The translations under genes and the position numbers were made by a program. Positions 45,188 through 54,409 of a DNA stretch of 64,000 nt are shown one piece after another. The stretch covers positions 225,347-289,346 of the forward strand of contig JAEUTH010000042.1 in the NCBI GenBank assembly GCA_016788165.1, in the 5' to 3' direction. Under the pieces are notes generated by a model that ran no database searches, was not told the DNA's origin, and was given only the letters and a program-made list of their open reading frames with translations. Source of the stretch: Bacteroidia bacterium. GTDB lineage: Bacteria > Bacteroidota > Bacteroidia > AKYH767-A > OLB10. Positions within the stretch are counted from its first letter, which is position 1, and every line of letters begins with the position of its first letter.

Positions 45188-46273
45188 ATGAGTAACATTT
45201 ATTGTGTGATAATGGCAGGAGGCATTGGCAGCCGTTTTTGGCCTATGAGCCGCAATGCCAAGCCTAAACAGTTTTTAGATATATTAGGTAACGGTAAAAC
45301 ATTAATACAACAAACTTTCGACCGGTTAACGTTGCTTTGCCCACCCGAAAATATTTTAGTAGTTACTAATGAAGATTATGCGCAATTAGTTGCCGAGCAA
45401 TTGCCTGCTATTTTACCACAACATATTTTAAGTGAGCCGGCTCGTAAAAACACGGCACCATGTATTGCTTATGCGGCTTATAAAATTGCAGCCATAAATC
45501 CGGAAGCATTAATGGTGGTTGCGCCCAGCGATCACATTATTACCAATACAGCAAACTTTATTACTGCAGCACAAAAAGGGATTGATTTTGCATCGAAACA
45601 CAATTGTTTATTAACCTTAGGCATACAGCCCAGCCGGCCAGATACGGGCTATGGTTATATACAGGTTATTGATGATAAACATGATGAGGCAAATAAAATT
45701 AGTAAAGTAAAAACCTTTACTGAAAAACCGAACCTCGAAATGGCAAAATTCTTTTTGCTTAGTGGCGAGTTTTTATGGAATACCGGTATTACCATAAGCA
45801 GCGTACAGGCAACTATGGAAGCCATTAAATTTCACTTGCCCGAACTGAGTGTATTGTTTGAAGAAGGTATTGGTTTATACAATACAACTAACGAAACCGA
45901 ATTTATTAAGCGTATTTACCCGGTTTGCACCAACATATCAATTGACTTTGGTGTTATGGAAAAAGCAAAAAACGTTTATGTGTTAAGCACTGAATTCGGG
46001 TGGAGCGATTTAGGTACTTATGGTTCATTATATGAGCACATTAAGCACGATAACAATGGCAATGCTGTAGTTGGTAAAAATGTAATGCTATACGATAGTA
46101 AAAATTGCATCGTTAATGTGCCTAAAAATAAATTAGTTGTAATACAAGGTTTGGAAGATTACATTGTTGTTGAGCGTGACGATGTATTGCTTATATGTAA
46201 AAAGGACGATGAACAAAACATCAGACAATATGTAAACGATGTAAAAATTAATAAAGGCGATAAGTATGTGTAA
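45188..46273 (+). CDS. manC: Mannose-1-phosphate guanylyltransferase
   Basis: The 361-aa protein makes GDP-mannose from mannose-1-phosphate and GTP, for glycan and LPS building. The nucleotidyltransferase signature MAGGIGSRFWPMSR...PKQFLDI (about residues 9-30), the VAPSDHII block (about 112-119) and the TFTEKPN block (about 178-184) are present. It is the monofunctional type without the phosphomannose-isomerase domain. It heads a plus-strand run with rsgA (6-nt gap) and dtd (7-nt gap). Confidence 0.93.
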   Translation: MSNIYCVIMAGGIGSRFWPMSRNAKPKQFLDILGNGKTLIQQTFDRLTLLCPPENILVVTNEDYAQLVAEQLPAILPQHILSEPARKNTAPCIAYAAYKIAAINPEALMVVAPSDHIITNTANFITAAQKGIDFASKHNCLLTLGIQPSRPDTGYGYIQVIDDKHDEANKISKVKTFTEKPNLEMAKFFLLSGEFLWNTGITISSVQATMEAIKFHLPELSVLFEEGIGLYNTTNETEFIKRIYPVCTNISIDFGVMEKAKNVYVLSTEFGWSDLGTYGSLYEHIKHDNNGNAVVGKNVMLYDSKNCIVNVPKNKLVVIQGLEDYIVVERDDVLLICKKDDEQNIRQYVNDVKINKGDKYV

Positions 46274-46279
46274 TACATC

Positions 46280-47209
46280 ATGCAAAGCATAAGCGCTACA
46301 GTAATTAAATCGGTTGGCAGCTCCTTTACGGTTATTGACCCGAGTGGGCATCAACATCAATGTAAAATTAAAGGCACTTTCAGAATTAAAGATATTGACA
46401 GTACCAACCCCATTGCCGTTGGCGATAAAGTAACCGTAACGTTTGATACAGGTACTGAATTTGGGTTGATAACAGCCATTGAACCAAGGCAAAATTACAT
46501 CATCCGAAAATCAACCAATTTAAGTAAGCAAACACAAATTTTAGCTGCCAATGTTGATATGGCTGTGCTAATTGTTACACCGCGTTTACCTAAAACCAGC
46601 ACTGGTTTTATTGATAGATTTATTGCTACGGCCGAAGCTTATCATATTAAAACGATTTTGGTTTTTAATAAAATGGATTTGTTTAAAGGCAATGATTATG
46701 CACTGGTTGACGACTATAAAAAAATATACGAGCTCTTGGGCTATGGTTGTTATGAGGTATCGGCAAAAAATAATAACGGCATACCCGAAGTACGAAAAGT
46801 AATGCAAGGCAAAACCAGTTTGGTGGCAGGCCATTCGGGCGTGGGTAAAAGTGCCTTTATAAATGCCATCGAACCCACATTAACCTTGCGTACCGGTGCT
46901 ATTTCCGATCAGCACCAAACCGGAAAACACACCACAACTTTTGCCGAAATGTTTCCGCTTAAAGCCGGTGGTTTTATAATTGACTCGCCCGGCATACGCG
47001 AGTTAGGTACGGTTGATTTTTTACCACAGGAAGTATCGCATTATTTTGTTGAAATGCGCGCACTTTTACCACAATGCAAATTTAATAACTGCCTGCACAT
47101 TAACGAAAACAAATGTGCTGTTAAAGATGCATTGATAGCCGGTAAAATTTCGCCCGACAGGTATCATAATTACCTAAGCATTATGGAAGGAAAAGATTTG
47201 TTTAAATAA
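46280..47209 (+). CDS. rsgA: Small ribosomal subunit biogenesis GTPase RsgA
   Basis: The 309-aa protein has the circularly permuted GTPase order: an N-terminal OB fold (about residues 1-70), then NKMD (about 129-132, G4), the P-loop GHSGVGKS (about 184-191, G1) and DSPGI (about 236-240, G3). The C-terminal zinc site is C-x-F-x-NC-LH-x5-C (about 272-287). RsgA checks the decoding centre late in 30S maturation. It is 6 nt downstream of manC and 7 nt upstream of dtd. Confidence 0.95.
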   Translation: MQSISATVIKSVGSSFTVIDPSGHQHQCKIKGTFRIKDIDSTNPIAVGDKVTVTFDTGTEFGLITAIEPRQNYIIRKSTNLSKQTQILAANVDMAVLIVTPRLPKTSTGFIDRFIATAEAYHIKTILVFNKMDLFKGNDYALVDDYKKIYELLGYGCYEVSAKNNNGIPEVRKVMQGKTSLVAGHSGVGKSAFINAIEPTLTLRTGAISDQHQTGKHTTTFAEMFPLKAGGFIIDSPGIRELGTVDFLPQEVSHYFVEMRALLPQCKFNNCLHINENKCAVKDALIAGKISPDRYHNYLSIMEGKDLFK

Positions 47210-47216
47210 ATAAAAC

Positions 47217-47669
47217 ATGCGCGCTTTAATTCAAAGAGTTACACATGCAAGTGTGCATGTTAACAACCAGGTTGCAGGGCAAATAGAAAAAGGTTTGTTG
47301 GTTTTTATTGGTATTGAAGATGCCGATACTACTGAGGATGTGCAGTGGCTGTGTAATAAAATTATTAAGCTGCGCATTTTTGATGATGCAAATGGTGTAA
47401 TGAATGAAGATGTGATACAGGCTAATGGCCGGCTTTTAATTGTAAGTCAGTTTACGTTACATGCATTAACCAAAAAAGGAAACCGGCCCAGTTATATTAA
47501 AGCTGCCAAACCCGAAATAGCCATTCCCATTTACGAACTATTTGTAGAAACCTGTTTCCAATTAACCGGCCATAGGCCTGCTACCGGCATTTTTGGTGCC
47601 GATATGCAAATTACATTATGTAACAATGGCCCCGTTACTATTTTTATAGATAGTAAAAATAAAGAATAA
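47217..47669 (+). CDS. dtd: D-aminoacyl-tRNA deacylase
   Basis: The 150-aa protein carries both DTD signatures, SQFTLHA (about residues 80-86) and GPVT (about 139-142, Gly-Pro that enforces chirality). It hydrolyses D-aminoacyl-tRNA and also Gly-tRNA(Ala). The rsgA-dtd adjacency supports a quality-control function in translation. Length matches the family (145-150 aa). Confidence 0.95.
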   Translation: MRALIQRVTHASVHVNNQVAGQIEKGLLVFIGIEDADTTEDVQWLCNKIIKLRIFDDANGVMNEDVIQANGRLLIVSQFTLHALTKKGNRPSYIKAAKPEIAIPIYELFVETCFQLTGHRPATGIFGADMQITLCNNGPVTIFIDSKNKE

Positions 47670-47714
47670 CGATTTAGAGCATAAACGAATGATGCAGGCA
47701 ATTAAATTAGGAGT

Positions 47715-49046
47715 TTACTTTTTTATGCTGTTTAATTTCTTATATCCTACAATAGCATCATAACGCGTATTGGGGTTTCTGTAGTAAATTAACAAGGTAT
47801 AACTGTTGTCAGTTTCGTAATGACTGCCTTCAGTAACTGTAACATCGGGGTAACTGCCACTGCTTATGTATGCATATTGATAATTGTAATAGCCTTGCTT
47901 TAGTAGCAACGATTTTTCATAACTCATATCATCGGCATTATAATTCATAAGTGATGTTGTATCGGTACGCCAATTTGTGAGCGCACCATACAGGTACATG
48001 TTGCCTTCGGTTTCTTCCTGAGGCATTTTTAATTTAAAGTTTACCCATACATAATCGGCATCAACATCACTGTTTCGGCCTTCCTGATGTTTAATTAAAT
48101 ATTGGCCGTTTATATCATTTACAAATGCATACCGTTGTGACGAAGTGCGTATATCGTTGTGCAGGTTTACAATAAACGTTTTATCATCGGCTTGTGTAAT
48201 TTGCTTTATGCGCTCACTTAAAAACCTGATACTGCGCGTATCAAAAGTCCGGAACTCGTTACCACCGGCAAAGCAGTATTCGCCATCATAATTGTAATCC
48301 AATTTATTGCCATTTACAAAGCGGGGTTTTAAACCATATATGCGTTGTAGCCAGCCCCCATTTTGTAAAAGCACTACTTGCAAATCGTTATATGGATTTA
48401 GCAGATTGAGTTGTTGTGTATTCAATTCAAAATCTATTTCATGATGCGTAAAGCGTGTATCGGCAAAAGTGCCTGCATGTATGTTTGCCTGTATGCCTGC
48501 CAGTTGCGAAAAAACTATAAATCGTTTTGTTAAAACATTAATTTCAGGTGTATCGGTTTTAAATACCCTTAGCAAATAGTTGCCACTAATAATGGGTTTT
48601 ATTATGTCGTTCGGAAACAACAACTCATAATGTACATAAGGCACCAATGTAGTAGTGGCAAATTGATAGCGTAAAATTTTATCGGTACTAAAACCTTGCA
48701 AATATTGGCTTTCGGAAATTTGGCTGGGTTGCCAATTTGCATCGCAATGTATAATGGTATAACTGTAATCAACAACATCGGCATACAAATGATCGAAACG
48801 CAGCAGTAATTGCTGGTTGGTGTTTAATTCGATAGCAGCATCGGTTAATTGGCCTGTAGCGCCTTCTAATAATACGGTTTTAATATTGGGGTTGTAGTTA
48901 TAATCCTCATACCTTATTACATTGGGGTTTGCATAATCGTTATTCTGTGCTGCTGTTTGTAAAAACAAAAAACAAAAAGGTATTAACCATAATGGTATGG
49001 TTGCAATTTTAGTTTTCAAGTTCGAGCAATTGCAGATAAGCCTCAT
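47715..49046 (-). CDS. T9SS plug protein (DUF5103)
   Basis: The 443-aa form starting at the ATG at 49046 has a signal peptide ending in FLQTAAQ. An ATG at 49058 and a TTG at 49019 are alternatives; all starts overlap the end of the ABC-F gene (10-50 nt). The body contains the VIRYEDYNYNPNIKTVLL start and the AGGNEFRTFDTRSIRFLSERI block typical of DUF5103. DUF5103 matches the Plug protein seen closing the periplasmic side of the SprA translocon in Flavobacterium. That fits the many T9SS cargo genes in this window. Confidence 0.85.
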   Translation of the reverse strand: MRLICNCSNLKTKIATIPLWLIPFCFLFLQTAAQNNDYANPNVIRYEDYNYNPNIKTVLLEGATGQLTDAAIELNTNQQLLLRFDHLYADVVDYSYTIIHCDANWQPSQISESQYLQGFSTDKILRYQFATTTLVPYVHYELLFPNDIIKPIISGNYLLRVFKTDTPEINVLTKRFIVFSQLAGIQANIHAGTFADTRFTHHEIDFELNTQQLNLLNPYNDLQVVLLQNGGWLQRIYGLKPRFVNGNKLDYNYDGEYCFAGGNEFRTFDTRSIRFLSERIKQITQADDKTFIVNLHNDIRTSSQRYAFVNDINGQYLIKHQEGRNSDVDADYVWVNFKLKMPQEETEGNMYLYGALTNWRTDTTSLMNYNADDMSYEKSLLLKQGYYNYQYAYISSGSYPDVTVTEGSHYETDNSYTLLIYYRNPNTRYDAIVGYKKLNSIKK

Positions 49047-50937
49047 CAAACTCAACATTTAATTTTTCTAATTCTTTATCAATTGTAATTAAAAAGCTGT
49101 GTAACGATTTTGTTTTTTCGGCATTTGCTGCCACATCAGGTTTGGCCATATCTAACAGCAAAAGCGCTTTATCTTCTTTAAGTTTTTCAATTTTAACTTC
49201 CAATTGCTTAACGGTGTTACTGGTTTTTTGATGTTGTTTTTTACGCTCCTTGTCTTCTGATTTTTTTACTTCAGTTTCCTTTACTATGGCTTCTTGTTTT
49301 GCTTCGGCTTTTGCAACATTGGTTTTATTATTTGCCTGTGCGGCCTTTTCTTCTAACCATATTTGATACTCTTCGTAATTGCCGGGGTACTCTTTCAGTT
49401 CTTTATTTTCGATATACCAAATTTTGTTGGCAATTTGTGATAGAAAAAACCGGTCGTGCGATACGCAAACAAAACTACCTTCATAACGATTTAAAACGCG
49501 TATAAGTACGTTAACGCTTTTCATATCTAGGTGATTGGTAGGCTCGTCTAACAATAAAAAATTGGCTTTTGTAAGTATCGTTTTAGCTAAGGCCACACGC
49601 GATTTTTCGCCTCCACTTAAAACAGCAATTTTTTTAAATACATCATCACCTTCAAATAAAAATGCACCTAACAACCCACGCAAATTATTATCAGTTTGCT
49701 CGGGTGCGCAATGTTGCAATTCTTCTAACGGATTAAGTTTAAGGTTTAAACTTTCTAACTGATGTTGTGCAAAAAACGAAGGTACAACCTGATGCCCCCA
49801 CTCATGTTTTCCTTCAAATGGTTCGCTGTTGTTTATAATGCGCAGTAGGGTTGATTTACCACGCCCGTTAGCACCAATTAATGCTATTTTATCGCCACGG
49901 TTTATGGTTAACGATGTATTGGTAAGTACTTCTACATCGGCATAAGCTTTAGACTTTACGTTTACTTGCGCTATAATTTTGCCGGGTTGTTTATCGAAAT
50001 TAAAGTTTACTTTAATAGCACCATCCGACTCTTCTACATCATCAAACCGCTCTAACTTTGCCAGCATTTTCATACGCGATTGTGCCATACTGGCTTTACT
50101 GGCTTTGGCTTTAAACCGATCAATTAAGCGCTCTTGTTCCTTAATAAATTTTTGTTGGTTTTTAAATTGAGCACGTTGCATTTCTTGTCGCTCGGCTTTT
50201 TCTTCTAAATAAAAACTGTAGTTGCCCGTATAAAGTGTGATTTTGCTTTGTGCTACTTCGGCAATTTTTGTAACTACTTTATCTAAAAAAAACCTGTCGT
50301 GCGATACGATTATAAAAGTGCCGGTATAGGTTGTAAGATAATTTTCGAGCCACTCTATCGAAGGTAAATCCAGGTGATTTGTAGGCTCGTCTAACAATAA
50401 CAAATCAGGTTGTTGCAACAGTATTTTTGCAAGCATTACACGCATGCGCCAACCTCCGCTAAAAGTATTTAATGGCTTTTGAAGTTGCGCTGTTGTAAAG
50501 CCCAACCCTTCTAGCACTTGTTCGGCTTTGTATTGAATGTTGTAACCATCTAACACTTCAAACTCATGTTGCAAATCGTGCAATTTGTTTAAGGTGCCTT
50601 CGCTGTGGTCGTATTCTAGTTTGTCTAATATTATTTGAATTTCGTCATGCAAGCGGTTTTGTACTTCAAAAGCTTCCATGGCTACTTTAAGTATATTATC
50701 CTCGCTTTGGTAGCTCAATAGGTCCTGATTTAAAAATGCAATAGACACATCTTTACGGCCTGTAATTTCGCCACCGGCTAATTGATACTCGCCATTGATA
50801 ATGCGCAGCAGTGTTGACTTGCCTGTACCATTGGCGCCTATCAAACCAATTTTTTCATTTGGTTTAATGTGCCATGAGGCTTGGTCATACAATGCCCTCG
50901 AGCCAAACTCGAATGTGATGTTATTTAATACTAACAT
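49009..50937 (-). CDS. ABC-F family ATPase
   Basis: The 642-aa protein has two ABC domains in one chain and no membrane segments. Walker A motifs are GANGTGKST (about residues 34-42) and GANGRGKST (about 354-362), and signature motifs are FSGGWRMRVML and LSGGEKSRVAL. DEPTNHLD occurs twice. The linker between domains (about 240-325) is the usual arm/P-site tRNA-interaction motif, and the C-terminus (about 540-642) is a charged coiled coil. ABC-F proteins act on ribosomes, as translation factors or antibiotic-protection proteins. Nothing points to resistance; it is probably an Uup/EttA-like housekeeping member. Confidence 0.93.
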   Translation of the reverse strand: MLVLNNITFEFGSRALYDQASWHIKPNEKIGLIGANGTGKSTLLRIINGEYQLAGGEITGRKDVSIAFLNQDLLSYQSEDNILKVAMEAFEVQNRLHDEIQIILDKLEYDHSEGTLNKLHDLQHEFEVLDGYNIQYKAEQVLEGLGFTTAQLQKPLNTFSGGWRMRVMLAKILLQQPDLLLLDEPTNHLDLPSIEWLENYLTTYTGTFIIVSHDRFFLDKVVTKIAEVAQSKITLYTGNYSFYLEEKAERQEMQRAQFKNQQKFIKEQERLIDRFKAKASKASMAQSRMKMLAKLERFDDVEESDGAIKVNFNFDKQPGKIIAQVNVKSKAYADVEVLTNTSLTINRGDKIALIGANGRGKSTLLRIINNSEPFEGKHEWGHQVVPSFFAQHQLESLNLKLNPLEELQHCAPEQTDNNLRGLLGAFLFEGDDVFKKIAVLSGGEKSRVALAKTILTKANFLLLDEPTNHLDMKSVNVLIRVLNRYEGSFVCVSHDRFFLSQIANKIWYIENKELKEYPGNYEEYQIWLEEKAAQANNKTNVAKAEAKQEAIVKETEVKKSEDKERKKQHQKTSNTVKQLEVKIEKLKEDKALLLLDMAKPDVAANAEKTKSLHSFLITIDKELEKLNVEFDEAYLQLLELEN

Positions 50938-50975
50938 GTGTAAAATAAAAATTTCGCAAAAATGAATTATTAGAA

Positions 50976-52160
50976 TTAAAGCGATTTGCGCCTCGCTTTT
51001 TCTTTCATAATTAAACTCAGCTCGCGTCCGGTTTGTCCTTTAACGGAGGTGTTTTCTTTAGCACGTCTGAGTAAATAAGGCATAACATCGCGAACAGGGC
51101 CATAAGGCACATATTTGCATACGTTATAGCCTGCTTTTGAGAGATTAAAACTTATATGGTCGCTCATGCCTAACAATTGCGAAAACCAAATGTGGGGGTG
51201 GTTTGAGGCAATATTGCGATGTTTCATCAGGTTAACCAACAGCATGCTGCTATCTTCATTGTGCGTACCGGCACAAATTGCAATATCGTCTAAATGCTCA
51301 ATGCAAAATTTAAGTGCCTGATTGTAGTCGGCATCGGAGGCCGCTTTTGTAGGTTGTATAGGCGATAGGTAGTTTTTTAAAGCGGCACGCTCGCGTTCTT
51401 TTTCCATATATGCGCCACGTACCAATTTAACCCCCAATTTGTAAAAACCATTTTTCGAACGTTGATATAAATCTTTTAAATATTGTAATCTATCGTGCCG
51501 ATATAATTGAATGGTGTTAAATACTATTGGTCGCTCGGTATTAAACTCCTGCATGTTGTTTTCGGCTAATAAATCAATTGCCGGTTGTATCCAGGTTTCT
51601 TCGGCATCAATAAAAATGCGCACATTGTTTTTTGCTGCATGGCTGCAAATACGGTTTACGCGGTTTTGTGTGGCTTCCCAACTTCTTTGGTCGGTTACAT
51701 CTAATAATGATTTGCTGCTAACTTTTTCTAATACATCAAAATTGCTCAAGCCCGTAACCTTAAAAACGCAGAAAGGAATTTTTTCATTGCCTGCTGCCTT
51801 TGTTATGGTATGTAATGTTTCATTGGTAGTTCTTTCAAAACTCTCATCGTTATGCTTGCCCTCAACACTATAATCTAAAATACTGCCTACTCCTAAGTTA
51901 TATAACCTATCAATTGTGTTCTGACAATCGTCAATGTTTTCGCCTCCAACAAATTGTTTGAATATAGTTGCCTTAACCAGCGGACTAACCGGCAGGTGGA
52001 TAGCAAATGCAAGTTTACTAAGTGGTTCCATTGTTCGAACCAACGTGTTGCTTCCTATCGCTTTAAACAAAAAATAAGAGCGGTTTAAATCGGCCATGGT
52101 TTTGCCCGAAAATGCAGTTTCGATATTGTCGAATGAAACGGTTTGCGATTGGTGGCTCAT
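50976..52160 (-). CDS. Proline dehydrogenase
   Basis: The 394-aa form from the ATG at 52160 is chosen because a perfect -7 box lies at 52188-52195; the longer ORF to 52307 would begin upstream of that box and overlap aroB. The FAD-dependent TIM-barrel enzyme oxidises proline to pyrroline-5-carboxylate. The KLGVKLVRGAYMEKERERA block (about residues 248-266) and the C-terminal RRAKENTSVKGQTGREL block are characteristic. It is a monofunctional ProDH, without the P5C dehydrogenase domain of PutA. It is divergent from aroB, sharing a short control region. Confidence 0.93.
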   Translation of the reverse strand: MSHQSQTVSFDNIETAFSGKTMADLNRSYFLFKAIGSNTLVRTMEPLSKLAFAIHLPVSPLVKATIFKQFVGGENIDDCQNTIDRLYNLGVGSILDYSVEGKHNDESFERTTNETLHTITKAAGNEKIPFCVFKVTGLSNFDVLEKVSSKSLLDVTDQRSWEATQNRVNRICSHAAKNNVRIFIDAEETWIQPAIDLLAENNMQEFNTERPIVFNTIQLYRHDRLQYLKDLYQRSKNGFYKLGVKLVRGAYMEKERERAALKNYLSPIQPTKAASDADYNQALKFCIEHLDDIAICAGTHNEDSSMLLVNLMKHRNIASNHPHIWFSQLLGMSDHISFNLSKAGYNVCKYVPYGPVRDVMPYLLRRAKENTSVKGQTGRELSLIMKEKARRKSL

Positions 52161-52187
52161 AAAAGAAAAATCTAAAGTTGGGGCGTG

Positions 52188-52195
52188 CAAAGATA
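52188..52195 (-). promoter_or_regulatory. Bacteroidota -7 box of the proline dehydrogenase gene
   Basis: The minus strand reads TATCTTTG followed by CACGCCCC, giving a leader of about 25 nt. It lies in the gap shared with aroB and decides the start codon. Confidence 0.6.
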
Positions 52196-52276
52196 ATTTT
52201 TTAATGCTGCTAATGCCATTTTGCTTAACCATGTGGCCGAATAACCTAACTTGGCCAACATTGAAATTTAAATTTA

Positions 52277-53341
52277 ATGGTTCATACAAAAACAACACCC
52301 CCAACATTTATTTGTGGCAGTAATGCATTTACCGATTTTGCGCAACTGCTTAACGAAAACTTTGACAGCTACTTAAAAATTTTAATTGTTGATGTTAATA
52401 CCCACAGGTATTGTTTACCTGTTTTAAAACAAAATATAAAAGGCTTGGCAAAGGCTCCAATAATTAAATTGCCGGCTACCGAATATGCTAAAAGCATGGA
52501 AAGTGTGTCGGTAATAATAAACAAACTTATTAAGCTTAAGGCAGCAAAAAAAACAGTTATTATAAACTTGGGTGGTGGTGTTATAACCGATTTAGGTGGT
52601 TTTTGTGCATCCATTTATCAACGTGGCATACCTTGCATTCAAGTACCTACCAGTTTAGTTGCTATGACCGATGCAGCCATTGGAGGCAAAACCGGAATTA
52701 ACTTTGGTCAACTAAAAAACTATATCGGAACCTTTACCCATGCTAATGCCACCATAATTTACCCTGATTTTTTAAAAACATTACCACCACAGCAATACTT
52801 AAGTGGCATGGCCGAGGTTTTTAAACATGGTCTTATTGGCGATAAAAAAATTTACAATCAACTGCTTTCAACGTCCTGGTTACAACCCATTTCAAATCAG
52901 TTACTGCTGCAATCAATTGCTGTTAAACAAAAAATTGTACATGCCGATTTTTACGAAAAAAACAAACGCAAATTGCTTAATGCAGGCCATACCGTAGGCC
53001 ATGCTATCGAAAGCTACAGCCATACAACCGGCAAGCCCCTACTACATGGCTATTGCATAGCCATAGGCTTAATTGTTGAATGTTATATAGGCCATGTACT
53101 TGGTTTATTATCGCTTAAGCACTTAGTGGAAATTACACATTGCATCCATCAAAATTTTAGCTTCGATCCATTTACCGTTAAAGAAGTTAATCAAATAATT
53201 GCTTTGATGTACTTCGACAAAAAAAACAACAACCATCAGGTAAATTTTAGTCTGGTAGAAAAGCCCGGTAAAGCTGCTGTTGATTGTTATGCATCGGCCG
53301 ATGTAATTAAAGCAGGATTTATGTTTTTTAATGCGTCTTAG
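52277..53341 (+). CDS. aroB: 3-dehydroquinate synthase
   Basis: The 354-aa protein converts DAHP to 3-dehydroquinate in the shikimate pathway, using NAD and a divalent metal. Visible motifs are GGGVITDLGGF (about residues 96-106), PTSLVAMTDAAIGGKTGINF (about 126-145), AEVFKHGLI (about 177-185, with metal/substrate ligands) and HTVGHAIES (about 239-247). Length is standard. The pathway supplies chorismate, which MqnA (9.6 kb) consumes for menaquinone. Confidence 0.95.
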   Translation: MVHTKTTPPTFICGSNAFTDFAQLLNENFDSYLKILIVDVNTHRYCLPVLKQNIKGLAKAPIIKLPATEYAKSMESVSVIINKLIKLKAAKKTVIINLGGGVITDLGGFCASIYQRGIPCIQVPTSLVAMTDAAIGGKTGINFGQLKNYIGTFTHANATIIYPDFLKTLPPQQYLSGMAEVFKHGLIGDKKIYNQLLSTSWLQPISNQLLLQSIAVKQKIVHADFYEKNKRKLLNAGHTVGHAIESYSHTTGKPLLHGYCIAIGLIVECYIGHVLGLLSLKHLVEITHCIHQNFSFDPFTVKEVNQIIALMYFDKKNNNHQVNFSLVEKPGKAAVDCYASADVIKAGFMFFNAS

Positions 53342-53427
53342 TTTTGTAATAAATGCAAAAATTTGCTAAATGTATGTACGTACATTAAACGGTTGGTTAC
53401 ATTGGCCGCATAAATTTAAAACGCTTT

Positions 53428-54282
53428 ATGATTAAAACTTTATTTACAACTGCTGTTGCAGTTACAGCAATGGGTGCCATGGTTTATGACTCCTATTCGA
53501 AAAATGATGGTATTGCCGGCCGCACGGGTTCGCCAAGCAGCCAAAGTTGTTTACCCAGTTGCCATACCGGCAACACCATTAACGCAGCCGGAGGCACGCT
53601 AAGCATAGCAAGTCCCAACATGCCTAATTGGAATTACACACCAGGCCAAACTTATACACTAGAGGTTACGGTTGCACGGAGTACCAGTAGCAAATTTGGT
53701 TTTGCCTTAGAAGCATTAAAAAGCAATGGTGCCAGTACGGGTAGTTTTACACATACAAACCCAAATGAAACCTGGAGTAAAAGTGCAAATGTAGCGGGCA
53801 ATATTCGCGAATCAGCCGTACATAAAACCAATGGCGGCTTAGGTACCGGTAGTAAAACATTTACCGTTAACTGGACAGCACCTGCCACCAATGAAGGAAA
53901 TATTACTTTTTATATGGCCGGTAATGCAACCAATAGCAGTAATACATCCAGTGGTGATTTTATATATACGGCTTCGCAAATAGCCATACCCAATACCGCA
54001 TCAATACATGATGTGCCGCAGCTACTAACTCATGTTCAGGTTTTTCCTAATCCGGTAAGCGCCCTATTAAATGTTACCACTACAACTGCCGAAAAAACAG
54101 ATTTAAAGATTGAATTATTTACGATAGAAGGCCGTTTTACTGAGTTGTTATTTATTGGCGAAAAGCCAGCAGGCAAACACCCATTTACCTTTGATATAAA
54201 CGGCCGCTACAGTGCAGGTTTGTATTTGCTAAAAGTTACAGCCGGCCCAAAAGTTAGCATTAAAAAAGTTTATATACAGTAA
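53428..54282 (+). CDS. T9SS-sorted secreted protein with choice-of-anchor-V-like domain
   Basis: The 284-aa protein has a signal-like N-terminus (about residues 1-20). A region near 36-45 contains a CLPSCHTG motif, one residue longer than the c-type heme CxxCH motif. A beta-sandwich follows (about 55-190) of the reelin-like/choice-of-anchor V type, with YTPGQTYTLEVTV and KTFTVNWTAPATNEGNITFYMAGNA. The end is a T9SS type A domain (about 205-284; VFPNPVSALLNV, SAGLYLLKV). Function is unknown. An ATGTACGTACAT palindrome lies 43 nt upstream. Confidence 0.78.
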   Translation: MIKTLFTTAVAVTAMGAMVYDSYSKNDGIAGRTGSPSSQSCLPSCHTGNTINAAGGTLSIASPNMPNWNYTPGQTYTLEVTVARSTSSKFGFALEALKSNGASTGSFTHTNPNETWSKSANVAGNIRESAVHKTNGGLGTGSKTFTVNWTAPATNEGNITFYMAGNATNSSNTSSGDFIYTASQIAIPNTASIHDVPQLLTHVQVFPNPVSALLNVTTTTAEKTDLKIELFTIEGRFTELLFIGEKPAGKHPFTFDINGRYSAGLYLLKVTAGPKVSIKKVYIQ

Positions 54283-54355
54283 ACATTATCTGGTTTTTGG
54301 ATAATTGCTGTTTGTATTTTATATACCAAAATATAATCCAAACAACTACCAATAT

Positions 54356-54386
54356 AAAAGCCACAGAATTTAATTCTGTGGCTTTT
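54356..54386. terminator. Bidirectional terminator
   Basis: AAAAGCCACAGAAT (54356-54369) pairs perfectly with ATTCTGTGGCTTTT (54373-54386) over a 3-nt loop, so both strands end in T-rich tracts. It lies between the convergent T9SS gene and DUF2911 gene. Confidence 0.9.
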
Positions 54387-54409
54387 ATATTTTTAAATCA
54401 ATTTTAAAA

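Noticed and set aside
49009..50937. ABC-F protein as an antibiotic-resistance gene
   Set aside because: Its length and layout fit housekeeping ABC-F proteins, and no resistance-type context is present.
52161..52307. N-terminal extension of proline dehydrogenase to 52307
   Set aside because: It overlaps aroB and starts upstream of a perfect -7 box at 52188-52195; the ATG at 52160 gives the family's usual length.
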